The position numbers and the translations under genes were made by a program. Shown piece by piece: positions 46,773 to 59,300 of a DNA stretch of 64,000 nucleotides. The stretch's first letter is position 1. Every line of letters starts with the position of its first letter. A model generated the notes under the pieces. That model ran no database searches. It was not told the origin of the DNA and saw only the letters and a list, made by a program, of their open reading frames with translations. Source of the DNA: Botryotinia globosa (taxonomy: Eukaryota > Ascomycota > Leotiomycetes > Helotiales > Sclerotiniaceae); the NCBI GenBank assembly GCA_014898425.1, contig RCSZ01000001.1, positions 3,410,001-3,474,000 of the forward strand, in the 5' to 3' direction.

Positions 46773-48893
46773 ATGATGACAGACGAAAAGCTACCGCCTA
46801 CTACCAGTGCTTCGATCAGTTCTTCAAGCACCATGCACGAGAAATCCGACGCCGAACAAGCGATTCTAGCACGCGAAGCTATGAAAAAAGATGCCGAGTT
46901 GTCAGAGAAACCTTCGGAAACGATACCTTCGGCTCATGAAGGCGACAGTGATACTCCTATAGAGTTGAAGAAGACAAAGAGTGCAGCAGAGATACAGCAA
47001 GAGGAGCTGAATAGAGTTCACACAAGTGCAGAGGGTGTCGAATATCCAACGGGTGTTAAATTACAGTTGATTAGTTTGGCGTTATGTTTATCCGTTTTCT
47101 TGATGGCTTTGGTAAGTTTTGTCGAGTTTCCCTAGGATCATAGTATTGTTTGTGTATGTGCGTTCTAATTGGTGCACAGGATAACTCTATTATTGCAACG
47201 GCTATTCCTAAGATTACTGATCAGTTTCACTCGTTGAACGATGTTGGATGGTACGGATCGGCATGTAAGAACCCCTACTATTTGTTAATTGTGTAGCCAC
47301 ATGGGGAAGAAACTGGTGAATGTAGAACTTAATCATTAACACCATACCTTTCACAGACTTACTTACCACTGCTTCCTTCCAATTACTTTTTGGTAAATTC
47401 TACTCATATTTCTCGATAAAATGGGTGTACCTTGTCGCCATTGGTATCTTCGAGCTCGGCAGTTTGATCTGTGGTGTTGCGCCAAATTCAATTGCGTTGA
47501 TCATTGGTAGAGCTATTGCTGGCTTGGGTAGTGCTGGAATCTTCTCTGGTGCTTTGATTATTGTCGCATACTCAGTCCCATTGGTTAAGAGACCTATGTA
47601 TACTGGTTTAATTGGAGCTATGTATGGCATTGCCTCTGTTGCTGGACCTCTACTTGGAGGTGTATTCGTAAGTCTGACTTAGCATTTCACTTTACGAGAA
47701 CACAAACACTGACTTAAACAGACTGATAAAGCAACTTGGCGTTGGTGCTTCCTAATCAACTTGCCCATTGGAGCTGGTAAGTCTCTCCAGAATTTTGTGA
47801 GAAAAGCAATCGCTAATTATTCAATTTCTCAGTCACTGTTCTTGTTATTTTGGTCTTCTTCAAAGCTCCCGATAGAGAAGCTGTTGCAGACCTCCCATGG
47901 AAGGAACGCATAAAGGAATTCGATCTTCTCGGTACCGCATTCTTTATCCCAGCTATCATCTGTCTATTGCTCGCACTTCAATGGGGTGGAACCAAATATC
48001 CTTGGGGAAATGGGCGTATTATCGCACTATTCGTGCTTTTCGGAGTATTGATCGGAACATTCATCGCCATCCAATTCTGGAAAGGAGATAGTGCCACCGT
48101 ACCACCCAGCATCATGAAGAAGCGAAGCATGTGGTCTGCTGCATGGTTTTCCTTCTGTCTCGGATCATATTTCCTCCTTTTGATCTACTATCTTCCTATT
48201 TGGTTCCAAGCCGTCAAGGGTGATTCGGCTGTCAAGTCTGGTATTTCTAACATACCAATGGTCTTGACCTTGGTCATTGTCAGGTTCGTACAACCTTCCT
48301 TATTCTCACTGAACTTCATACTAACTAAATCTTCAAGTATCATCTCCGGTGCTCTTGTCACAACCATCGGTTATTACGCACCACTTATGATCGTTTCTTC
48401 GGTCATCGCATCCATCGGCATTGGTCTCCTAACCACCTTCAAGCCAGACACTAATCACGCTGCCTGGATCGGTTACCAATGTCTCGCTGGTATCGGTATT
48501 GGTTTCGGTATGCAACAGCCCCTCATAGCCTGCCAAACCGTCCTCGATATTTCTCAAGTGCCAACCGGTACTTCAGTCATCATTTTCGTCCAAACACTCG
48601 GAGGAGCTCTGTTTGTTTCCATTGGTCAAAATGTTTTTACAAATAAACTTGCCCAGAATTTGGCGCATTACGTACCGGATCTCAATCCAGCAGTCGTTTT
48701 AAGCACAGGTGCTACTAGCATTCAAAAAGATATCGCACCAGAATATTTGGCTGGTGTGACAATTTCTTATAACAATGCATTGACGCAATCATTCTTGGTG
48801 GCTGCAGTTATGGCTGCACTTACGATTATTGGCAGTGTGGCCATTGAATGGAAGAGTGTTAAGGGAAAGAAAATTGAAATGGCAGCTGCTTAA
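46773..48893 (+). CDS. MFS efflux pump, DHA2 (14-TM) family
   Basis: Exons 46773-47111, 47180-47264, 47357-47667, 47722-47776, 47833-48283 and 48338-48893 give 598 aa. A polar, charged N-terminus of about 95 residues precedes about 14 membrane segments. Diagnostic motifs: [15 protein letters not shown] in TM1, [26 protein letters not shown], and motif [10 protein letters not shown] with [13 protein letters not shown]. This is the drug:H+ antiporter-2 group, which includes fungal toxin and azole exporters. Substrate unknown. The fifth intron (48284-48337) is 54 bases and stop-free in frame, so its retention would insert 18 residues without breaking the protein. Its nearest neighbour is the flavin monooxygenase, convergently oriented. 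Confidence 0.93.
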
Positions 48894-49420
48894 TTCCGGA
48901 TTTGAGCTGGCTTTCGATTTCATCGTTAGGACTTCAAGCTTACGGCTTTCATTTTAGATTGTGAGGGATGGGGATGGTAATCTTTTTTGAATGTGCTGCA
49001 TTTCTTGCGTTGTACTATATACCCCTTTGGCGTTTGGGAAAAAGATTTGGCCATATAGCTATCGCTTGCGAGGTAGAGTGAGGGCAGCTCACTTGGCTCC
49101 TTCTACTTGTATGACACATGAGATAGGGGTTGAGTGTCTGAAAGGCTGGAAGATTTGATAGATAATGGATGAATGCATAGATGGATGATGGGATATGGAA
49201 TATGTATAAATGGAGAGATGGATAAAGGGGGAAGCAACTAAACTCTACTACTTGTTTTAATTTATAGAACGAGATATTAATCTTAATCATTTATTGCCTA
49301 TTTCAAATCTCGATATCGGAATGTATGTGCTATACGATCTAAGGCCACCACTATTTTCATCTTTTTCCCGGCTTTCTCTAGTTCAAATTGATCGCCTAAA
49401 TAGCCGATTTTGTCATACAC
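48894..49420. other. Intergenic, convergent, 527 bp
   Basis: 3' spacer between the efflux pump (plus) and the monooxygenase (minus). No gene seen. Confidence 0.6.
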
Positions 49421-52304
49421 TCATTTCTTAGCCGAAACGCTAGTACGCGCCATCTGCGCTTCTCTCCAATACCAACATCCCACCAATGCTGCTCCAGGCC
49501 CCACAACCACATTTGCAAGAAGCAGTAACGCAGCTGCTTTGCCGACATCGATGGTGGTTCGACCCACGCGTTTGATATCCCAGACTGCGTTGCAAGACCA
49601 GATGTAGGTAGCGAGGTGGAAGGACCAGAAATTGATGAGGAAGAAGGTGTGCAGGGAGGGGGAGGGGGAGGCGTTGGAGAAAGTAGGGAGGAAGATGGAG
49701 GGGAGAGAGAAGAGAGGATTGGGGGAGCAGAGGATGTAGATGAGGGATGAGATGTGCAGGAGGAGACCGAGGATGAAGGTTGAGAGGTAGAGGGTGCGGA
49801 GGGGGGAGATGTCGGTGGGGGTGTGGGATGCGGTGGGGGTTTGTGTGGGTGGGGGAGAGAGTTTTTTAAGGATGATGCTGCTGAGGAAGGTGAGGAGGGT
49901 GGTGAGGGGGGGGAGGAGGGGGAAGTATTTGGAGAGGGTGAGTGTGAGTGTGAGTGTGAGGGGGAGGATGAGGAGGAGGGTTGGGAGAATGTAGCAGAGG
50001 ACGAGGCAGGGGAGAATCGCTTTCATGTAGTGAGCGGGGATGAGACGCGAGAGCGGCCACCAGTAGGGTTCGGCGTTGGAGAAGAGCGTGTAGGCGGTGT
50101 AGTAGATGGGGGCGATGATGCCGAAGCCGAGGTATTGGGATAGGGCGAGCCAGATGGTTGGGCTGGGTGATGTTAGTTTTACTTTTCTTGATAGTTTTTT
50201 TTGGGGGGGGGTTAAAAATGTGAAGGAGAGAGGGAAAAGGAGAGAGGAAATCCAAGGAGGACGGGGATTCCTTACATAGCCACGAGATTCATATCATTAC
50301 GCTTGCGACATCCCTCCACCAACCAGATAGCCAGCGGCTGAACCAACATCCCATAGAAATACACGCTCAAAACCCTCAATCGCGCATCTTTCTCCGCCGC
50401 GCGTCTCGGACTCCTTAGAATCTCCGCAAACTCCTCCGCCAACCCCGTCTTCTTCGAATACACCCACATACCATAATACGCGCCTAGCGCCAGCCCCATA
50501 TAAACCGCCATCTGCAACCACCCCATCCATCCTCGCAATTCCGGGGCTTGCGCCAACTCATCTTTGTACGGGATGAGTTTGGGACGGGACGGCAGCTCAA
50601 CCATATCTAGTTTCTCCGCAAACGGCTGGTTTCCCGAGAAATTAAACATGACGTCTTCGGTATCCGTGATGGGCAAGAGGGTCAGGGCGATGAATTTGTG
50701 GAGCCGATCTTCCATCGCCTCTGTGCGCTGTTGCTCATGCGAGGCATCTTTCAGGATCGTCGCGCGCGATTCACGGAGGGCTTGGAGATCCGCGAGCATG
50801 TTTGAGATTTCGGACGTTGTGGGCTTGGGGGAGATGTCCAACAATTTCACGAGCGAATTGACAAAGGCGGCGGAAGTTTCAAATGCAGAGTTGCCGCCGT
50901 GGCCACCGATCGGGTTGAATTTATGCGCGGAATCTCCAATCGTGACGATGCGCTCGAAATGCCACTTCTTGTAGACGTATTCGGGGAGCGCGGTGAGGGT
51001 GGAGGAGATTTTGCGGTCTTGCAGGACCTTGAAGGAGATGTCGGGGGTGATGGGGTCGTTTTCGTGGGCTTGGAGGACGGCGACCTCGTCGGCTTTGGTG
51101 TAGCGGGGTATGTCGCGGCCGTAGAGGGTGGTGGGGTGTTTGAAGAAGTAGAACCAGTAGACGCGGCCTTCGGGGCCGCCATTGATGAGGTAGGAGTTTT
51201 GCTCGCGGAACACGGAGTGTAGGTTTCCCGGTTCGAGGCCCGGGATCGGGTTGGAGATGCCGAAGATGCAGCTGTAGTCGCAAGGAAGGGCTAGGGAGGA
51301 GTTAGTTGAGGGGTTTGGAAAATTTGGAGGGAAGGGGGTGTTTTGTGGTTGGTGCGAGAGCTGGGCGTGATTGATGATCGACAATTTGTTGATAGATAGG
51401 CTGTGAAATAGGCTGTTCACGCAAACGTGATCTGAACTTTCGTCATATGAAAGTAACTTCATAAATGAAGTGCATTCAACACTGCAAAGCATCTAAATGC
51501 TCTGATAGGATTCACAATCCCGAGAACAATTCATTGTCTGACCACAGTCTAAACTATTGGAAGCCCCGCTTCCAGATATGTTTCACGCCCGGTGCATCAA
51601 AACCCCGCCATATAGCAAAAATCAATAAAAAGAAAATAGAAACCTACCATTATCTTCCCCAGCAGGAATATAGCCCGGAATTTTCTCTTCAGCCAGCCTC
51701 CACATTTCCGATCTAGTCTTGCTATGAATTCCATCACCACCGACAAGTATGTCACCTGTGAATTCAGATCCATCCGTCATGATTGCCTTGACGCCCTTCT
51801 CATTCATCTCGATCTTCGTCAGACGCTTCTCGGTTAGAACCTTGGACTTATCCTTGATATTATCATAGAGCACCTTGAGCACCGCCTGTCGATCGAGAAA
51901 CAAAATGGGATATCCATGTCTATATTGCATTAGAACATATTCTCGTTTTCCAAACAGTAATCATTGGTAAGTAAGTAAATAAGTATGTAAACAAGTAATT
52001 ACCTCTGTTCGAAAGAATGTCTCATACCAGAATGACCCGCGATTCTCTCGCCCTTGCTATTGCGGAAATTGAACTGCTCAACCGGAGGCGCGAGTCCCAG
52101 AATCTTGTCGAATAATCCCAATTGATCGAGGATTCGGTTGCCGTTAGGGAGCAATCCTATGCTAGCCCCAACTTGGGGAGCTATGGCGGGGTAGGCCTCG
52201 AGAATGATAAAATCGATTCCGTTCAGCTGAAGCATGTTGCCCAACACGAGACCAGCCACACTGCCTCCAATAATAACAACTCTGAATGGGATTTTGTCGG
52301 TCAT
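49421..52304 (-). CDS. FAD-dependent monooxygenase fused to a C-terminal polytopic membrane domain
   Basis: Exons 52304-52003, 51919-51648, 51290-50276 and 50162-49421 give 776 aa. The flavin half (about 1-430) has the dinucleotide fold VVIIGGSVAGLVLGN (residues 9-23), ILVGGDGIHSK, and the second FAD motif GDSAHKFNPIGGHGGNSAFE near residue 310. It resembles fungal PaxM/MAK1-type monooxygenases that epoxidise or hydroxylate terpenoid and aromatic substrates. From about residue 445 there are about eight hydrophobic segments (for example WLQMAVYMGLALGAYYGMWV, LSVYFYGMLVQPLAIWL, LATYIWSCNAVWD). The LTLTLTLTLS stretch is encoded by a small DNA repeat. The second intron is long for this window (357 bases). 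The fusion is supported by a clean GT-AG join in frame (50276 to 50162). Substrate unknown. Confidence 0.85.
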
Positions 52305-53984
52305 CTTCGCAGCTGACTGTTAGGGTAATTCGTATCGTCGTGCCTCGTAATCTTCAAAAAAAAAAAAGACTGCTAGAAGTTCGTTATTCCGCAGATAGAT
52401 AGAAAGATTAGAGTCCTTCTATATAATTGTCCCGCCAGAAAGTACACAGGTCCGGACAAGATCATTCCTAGTCTGTCTTACTATCGCTTAGCATATACAA
52501 AGAAAGATTAGAGTCCTTCTATATACTTGTCCCGCCAGAAAGTACACAGGTCCGGAGCTACGAAAACAAGATAATTACTAGCGTGGTTTACTATCGCGTG
52601 GCATGTGCATTAACTAGCCTCGAAGCTACACGCGTTCTGCGTGTGTGAGTGCTTGGAAACGTTGTAACTCTCAGGTTATTTGTTGGAACTTGGGCCCGAT
52701 CACCACGTGGAGACAAAATCATGTTGTTCATATAGACTAGAGCCCTGATGCTTGGAGAATAACGGGCCGCTCTGCATACTCCCCATTTAGATAGATAAGA
52801 AATTAACCTGTGGCATCCTACGGGCGTCTTGGCTCCTTGCATAATTGAAGAATGGGACTTTGCTCTTAGCCTCTTACTTAGGCATTCCAGAGCCCGACAG
52901 TGTGGTCCATATGGTAAATAACCGGCAAAAACTTTCACCCAAGACAATATGATATATCAACTATGCAACTCACCCATGTTCTGCTACTGCCATAAATCAA
53001 AAGTATGCATCGCTTCCACTTACCCTGTCAATATTCTTCGCCCATCCAATCATATGATCGGCTAGTAATTAATTTAAGGAGTAAGCTTCCGGAAATTCAA
53101 CGGAAATCATCTCAAAAGTGGGTAGTGGATAAATAAGTGGAGTGGTACAACGAAACATAGTACAATTCTCTCCTGTGAATATGTATTCTCAAGGGACAAT
53201 ACTCCACACTCTCCACTCCCGAATCCTTTCAAGCGGGTTTTGACTGCATTAAGAAAAGGATGGACGTTGATAAAAGTGAACGAGTTCTGAATTGAAAGAA
53301 TGCAAGATGATAATGGAACGACTTGTAACATCCATTGGTATTACTTCACCAAACGTTTGTGTTACCCCGTGCTCTATATACCTTGCTCGGGGCAGGTGTT
53401 CCGAATATGATGTATTCCCAAATGGGGCTTGCTCGGCTCATCGACCCATGGTGTGTGGTCTGACGAGGACGAAAGAGGACATCAATATTTGACCCCTAGA
53501 AAACCGGCATTCAAGTTTCCTTGCCGGTATGAAAAATTCTTGGTAGTTATATGATTCCCGCATGGAAATAAGATTTTGGCCGTTTGGTGATCTCTTCCTC
53601 TGAGACATGGTATCGGCTATAGCTCTCGACAATACTTGAACAATTCGTTGTGTTGGGTGGTAAGGCGTGCACCAATCCGAAAATGTTGTGTATCCTTTCG
53701 TGGTATAACATTGCTTTTTAAACTTTCGAGGTTTGCAAAAAGAACCGCAAATATGGAACCTCAGCCCAACCCTCAGGGTTTTGCTCCTGAGAGCTCGACC
53801 TTAAAGAACTTCCTAAGACCTCAAACCTCTCTGGTCCAACTTCATTACATTTCACTCGGGGTTGACTTATCTTCATGACTCCGGCAGTTGTGCTATTCGA
53901 TCGTTCTGCTTGTAGCTTCGTTTCCGAGGTTAACGTCATCAGAGGTGCCGGTGGTGTGCTGAGCACATATTAGACTAGACCATC
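52305..53984. promoter_or_regulatory. Divergent intergenic region, 1.7 kb
   Basis: Separates the monooxygenase (minus) from the 7TM receptor (plus), so it holds both promoters. It carries a 100-bp tandem duplication at 52401-52608. A minus-strand ORF at 52591-52947 shows no recognisable features. No gene called. Confidence 0.55.
52401..52608. repeat. Direct tandem duplication, period 100 bp
   Basis: AGAAAGATTAGAGTCCTTCT starts at 52401 and again at 52501. The first 55 bases of the two copies differ at a single position, up to CACAGGTCCGGA. The second halves are similar (ACTATCGC-T/G-TAGCAT against ACTATCGCGTGGCAT) with a small insertion in copy two. It lies about 100 bp upstream of the monooxygenase start. 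Confidence 0.9.
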
Positions 53985-55302
53985 ATGGTTTTAGAACAGA
54001 GGGCACTTACAATTGTCATTGTCAATTTTGTATTTCTTGGACTATCGACCATTACATTAGCATTGCGATGCTTGGTTCGGGTAACGCGTGAAGCGTTCGG
54101 CTTGGACGATTGGATGATACTGCTGGGATGGGTATGTAGAGTGCCCTTTTCACATAGTTTGGAGAGTTTACTAATTTAATATAGATCATGTTCGTGGTAA
54201 ATGTCTCCATGTCGACGATGTCCGCAATCCATGGCCTGGGTGTTCATAACCTTACTATTACTGCTGCAGAAATGGAGCCTGCAGTCAAGGTTAGTACATA
54301 CATGCGGATAGTGGTATTGAAATTAAGGTTGCTAATCAAAGAGAACAGTACTTTACTATCTTTCAAATCTTCACCTTGACAGGTACACTGCCAGTCAAAG
54401 CTAGCATCTGCATCTCCCTAATGCGCATAACACCCAGCCTGACCTACAGAAAAATTCTCTACGCAATCATGGCAGGGTCCGTAGCGACAGTCCTCATTTC
54501 CGACGTCGTTGTTATTGTAACATGTCGACCCATGGCATTCACCTGGGACAAAACCATTCCCGATGGAAAATGCAGCAGTATCAATGCTATCCTCATCCTA
54601 AGTTATTGTTTCTCGGCCATGAATATCATCACCGACTGGTCTACTGCCCTCATCCCCGCATTCATAGTATGGAACTTGAAGCTCTCTCCTAGAATCAAAG
54701 TCGCCATCAGTATTCTCCTAGGAATGGGTATGTTCGCTAGCATAGCCACGATAATTCGTGTCAAATATTTTCCCAACTATGCAAAAGCAGTTGACTATCT
54801 CTATGGCGTGGCTCCCATCGTCTGGTGGTCTACCATTGAAATCGGTTTAGGAATAATAGCAGCATGTCTCAGTGCTCTCAGACCAATACTACGTTTCGCT
54901 TTAGGAAACGGTTCCTATGGCCCCTCAGACGATAGACCCAGTCCTCCAACCATTGCAACACCTCACAAAAAAGGCTACATGAAAGCTCGCGCCATCAGAT
55001 TACGGAATATCGAAGACGGTCTTGCAACGACGATGGTTACGGGAGCTGGGAACGATACTGCAGATAACTATAATGAAAGCATAAATGCTAGCGATGGGGA
55101 TAAGAGTAGTCAGAGGGGGATATTACAGCACATTCCAGAGCATCCCGAACCGAAATGTACCGGGAAGGAAGGAGGTATTTTGGTCACGCAAAGTTATAAG
55201 ATTGAGGATGAAGACACCGAAGACAATGTCTCTAAAGACAGAGGTTGTAAATACGATGGTAGCAATGAGTCAAGGGAACGAACAATACAGGATATAGTCT
55301 AA
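53985..55302 (+). CDS. Pth11/rhodopsin-domain 7TM membrane protein
   Basis: Exons 53985-54131, 54185-54289 and 54349-55302 give 401 aa. Seven hydrophobic segments start with ALTIVIVNFVFLGLSTITLA. Family marks of the fungal rhodopsin-like (former DUF3112/Pth11) group are RCLVRVTREAFGLDDWMILL after TM1, YFTIFQIFTLTGTLPVKASI, a CRPMAFTWD segment with a following Cys (GKCSS) for the extracellular disulfide, SAMNIITDWSTALIP, and IVWWSTIEIGLGIIAACLSA LRP at the end of TM7. A cytosolic tail of about 125 residues follows. There is no CFEM domain. Role in surface or chemical sensing is inferred from Pth11. It is divergent from the monooxygenase. Confidence 0.9.
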
Positions 55303-56382
55303 GTACAGCTTATGACGACAGACTAAGTGCCATACTTGCAATGACATTGGCGGAATGAAATATTTTGTGAGTATATTGAATATGGGGATCTGTAAGAATT
55401 TGACTTGTGACAGGGAAGATGAAATATAACAAGAAATGATGGTTTGAGTGTTGATTATATTAGATGTTGTTACTGAGTATCTTGAGGGTAGAGAAACACC
55501 CAAAATTACCCGAAACCCAAAATTCTCTAAACGATACACCCAACTCGGATGCTACATAAGTAGAATACACTTGACTGGCGGTTGACAAATTTGTTTGCTT
55601 GGTCTGCTTGATTGGGGAACAGAGCAAACGCAAAAAGAAAACAATGATGAGGTAAAGCTGTGTACATATGCCGTTGTTGAAGCAGATAACGTAGCAAGAA
55701 TGAACAATCTGCTGAGAATCGTGTCATGCCAAATAAACATATCGTATAAAGTGATTGCCTATTCATCAAGCAAGCAGCTTTATCTAAGTGTAAAGATGCA
55801 AGAACGCTGCTCCGGGTGACCCGGGGATTGCCACTGTATACCCACAGCTTCACTACTAGAAGTCGAGCCTTATGGGATACAATCGGGAGCCGCCTTAGGT
55901 GTGAAAGAGAATCATCTTATTTCTAAAACTTTCAGAAAGATTGACAGCTTCATCGTTGCTAAATGAGTGTTTACGTAAAGTTGAACGCTGGTGAAAAAGG
56001 TCGTGCCCCTTAGATACTATATCATGTGACGCGGCTGGCCAGAAAGACTAAAACAGATTAGCGCGTTCCTTGCTCACTGATCCAGCCGTTTACAATTGTG
56101 TCGTCGTCGCAAGTGACAAGGCCAGTTTTAGAAGCAATACAACCACATATCCTCTCCACATTTCAAACCTCATATTCCGCAACATCCCCCTAGTCTGGGT
56201 ATTTCTCGAATTCTCTTAATTAATTTCCATAACATCTGTACTTTCAAGCTTCCGTTTGTTTTTAATTGAGCACGTTTCTGGGTAACAGCGCCTCTCTGCG
56301 CGGATAGCTTGCCCACTACATCGGGTCAACAATTAAATAAGGTCATTTCCTTTGATCGCATAGATCCAGAGAATCAGTAAAC
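55303..56382. other. Intergenic, 1.1 kb
   Basis: Spacer before the clathrin gene; the last 300 bases are C/T-rich leader sequence. No gene seen. Confidence 0.6.
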
Positions 56383-59300
56383 ATGGCTCCATTACCAATC
56401 AAGTTTACGGAGCTTCTCCAGGTATGATATGAGCTGTGCGATGATGGGATTGTTGACTTGTGTTTACTGACTTTGATTTAGTTAACAAGTGTCGGGGTTG
56501 AGGTATGTACCAGCCACAACACAGCTATTCTCACCAGCTTCTGCCATAACAACTTCAGCTTCAAATATCCAATCTCGATCTGGCTTGCTAACAATTAATC
56601 CTGTAGGCACAATCGATAGGTTTTAATTCATGTGTAAGTAATTCCGTAATTCTGAATTGAGCTTTGGGCATATGTTAATTACTCGAATAGACACTGGAGT
56701 CAGATTCCTACATCTGCGTACGAGAGAAGAAGAACGAAGCTGCACAACCAGAAGTCGTCATCGTTGATCTAAAGCAGAACAATGCTGTCACTCGAAGACC
56801 TATCAAGGCGGATAGTGCAATTATGCACTGGTCGAAACAGGTCATCGCATTAAAGGCACAATCAAGGACCTTACAGATATTTGATTTGGGCGCCAAGGCA
56901 AAGCTGAAGTCTGCTACCATGAATGAAGATGTCGTCTTCTGGAAATGGTTCAGTGAGACAAGCTTGGGATTGGTTACTGATACAACAGTTTATCACTGGG
57001 ATGTATTTGACCCAAATCAGGCATCCCCGGTAGAGGTCTTCAAGAGAAACCCAAATCTTGCTGTGAGTCCTGTTTATCTCTAGGAGAAGGAACGGTATTA
57101 ATGTTGCGCTAGGGCTGCCAAATTATCAACTATCGTGTTAGCGGCGATGGAAAGTGGATGGTAGTCGTAGGCATTACACAACAACAAGGACGAGTGGTAG
57201 GAGCGATGCAACTTTATTCAAAAGACAGAGGCATCAGTCAGGCTATCGAAGGTCACGCGGCAGCATTCGGTACATTACGATTGGAATCGGCTCCAGCAGA
57301 TACAAAGGTATTCACATTTTCGGTTCGGACTGCTACTGGCGCAAAGCTACACATAGTCGAGGTCGACCACCAAGCTTCAAACCCAACATTCTCGAAGAAG
57401 GCAGTCGATGTATACTTCCCTGCTGAAGCCGTAAACGATTTCCCAGTTGCAATGCAAGTTTCACAAAAATATAGCATTATCTACTTGGTTACCAAATACG
57501 GCTTTATTCACCTTTACGACCTTGAGACTGGTACATGCATTTTCATGAACCGTATCTCGAGCGAGACGATATTCATCACAGCTGGCGATTCGGAATCTGC
57601 AGGACTTGTTGGTGTTAACCGAAGAGGACAAGTATTATCGGTATCTGTTGATGAAACCACAATTATTCCATACCTCCTTCAAAATCCTGCAAACTCTGGT
57701 TTAGCCGTCAAGCTTGCTTCAAGAGCTGGTCTACCTGGTGCAGATAACCTCTATGCCAACCAATTTGAGCAACTTTTGGCTGCAGGAAACTACTCCGAGG
57801 CATCAAAGATTGCCGCAAACTCTCCTCGCGGCTTCTTGCGAACCCCACAAACCATCGAACGTCTTAAGAATGTACCGGCTGTACCAGGTCAACTATCTGT
57901 CATCTTGCAGTACTTTGGTGTATTGCTTGACAAGGGATCGCTGAATAAGCACGAGACTTTGGAGCTTGTACGACCTGTCTTGGCTCAGAATCGAAAGCAT
58001 CTCCTTGAGAAGTGGATGAAGGAGAACAAGCTTGATTGTTCCGAAGAATTAGGTGACATTGTCCGTCAACAAGACACACAGCTTGCCCTTGCTATCTATC
58101 TCAAGGCAAACGTTCCTCACAAAGTTGTTGCCGCTTTCGCAGAGAGTGGTCAATTTGAGAAGATCTTACCCTACGCCCAACAAGCAGGTTACCAACCAGA
58201 CTATGTCCAATTACTTCGTAACATCATCTCCATCAACCCCGAAAAGGGAGCCGAGTTCGCTACACAGTTGGCAAACACCGAGGGTGGTTCGCTTGTCGAT
58301 ATTGAGCGTGTTGTAGATGTATTCCAGTCTCAGGGAATGGTTCAACCTGCTACGGGATTCTTGCTTGATGCATTAAAGGAGAATAAGCCAGAGCAAGGTC
58401 ACTTGCAGACTCGTCTTCTTGAAATGAATCTCATGAACGCTCCTCAAGTTGCCGACGCCATTCTTGGTAACGAGATGTTCTCACACTACGATAAGCCTAG
58501 AATCGCACAGTTGTGTGAACAAGCTGGCCTTTCTCAAAGAGCTTTGGAGCATTACGAAGATCCTGAAGCCATCAAACGCGTAATTGTCAATATTGTTGCT
58601 TCACCAACTTTCAGTCAAGAATGGCTCACTGGTTACTTTGGTCGCTTGTCCCTTGAGCAGTCATTAGACTGTCTAGATGCTATGCTCAAGGTAAACATTC
58701 GTCAAAACCTTGCGGCTGTTGTTCAAATCGCCGTTAAATACTCCGATTTACTCGGTGCTGTCAGACTGATTGATCTTTTCGAGAAGTACAAGACTGCCGA
58801 GGGTCTCTACCATTATCTTGGTAGCATTGTCAACTTGAGTGAAGATCAAAACGTCGTGTTCAAATACATTGAGAGCGCCGCCAAGATGCAGCAATTCAAC
58901 GAGGTGGAACGTATTTGCAGAGATTCCAATTTCTACAATCCTGAACGCGTGAAGAATTTCTTGAAGGAAGCCAAATTGACCGAGCAATTACCACTCATCA
59001 TCGTCTGTGACCGATTCAACTTCACTCACGAGTTGGTACTCTACCTCTATCAAAATCAACAATTTCAATCTATCGAGGTCTATGTTCAGCGTGTGAATCC
59101 AGCCCGAACACCCGCTGTTGTTGGTGGTTTACTTGATGTTGACTGTGACGAGCAAATTATCAAGAACCTTTTGAACTCAGTCAATCATGCTTCCATCCCT
59201 ATCGATGAACTCGTTCATGAGGTTGAGACACGAAACCGTCTCAAGCTTCTATTGCCATTCCTCGAGGCAACCTTGGCTGCGGGCAACCAGCAACAAGCTG

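Noticed and set aside
49794..50143. Plus-strand Glu/Gly-rich ORFs opposite the monooxygenase
   Set aside because: Antisense shadows of the Leu/Thr/Pro-rich membrane domain, whose coding strand is pyrimidine-rich.
52591..52947. 118-aa minus-strand ORF as a gene
   Set aside because: It overlaps the tandem duplication, has no recognisable motif, and its composition looks like chance.
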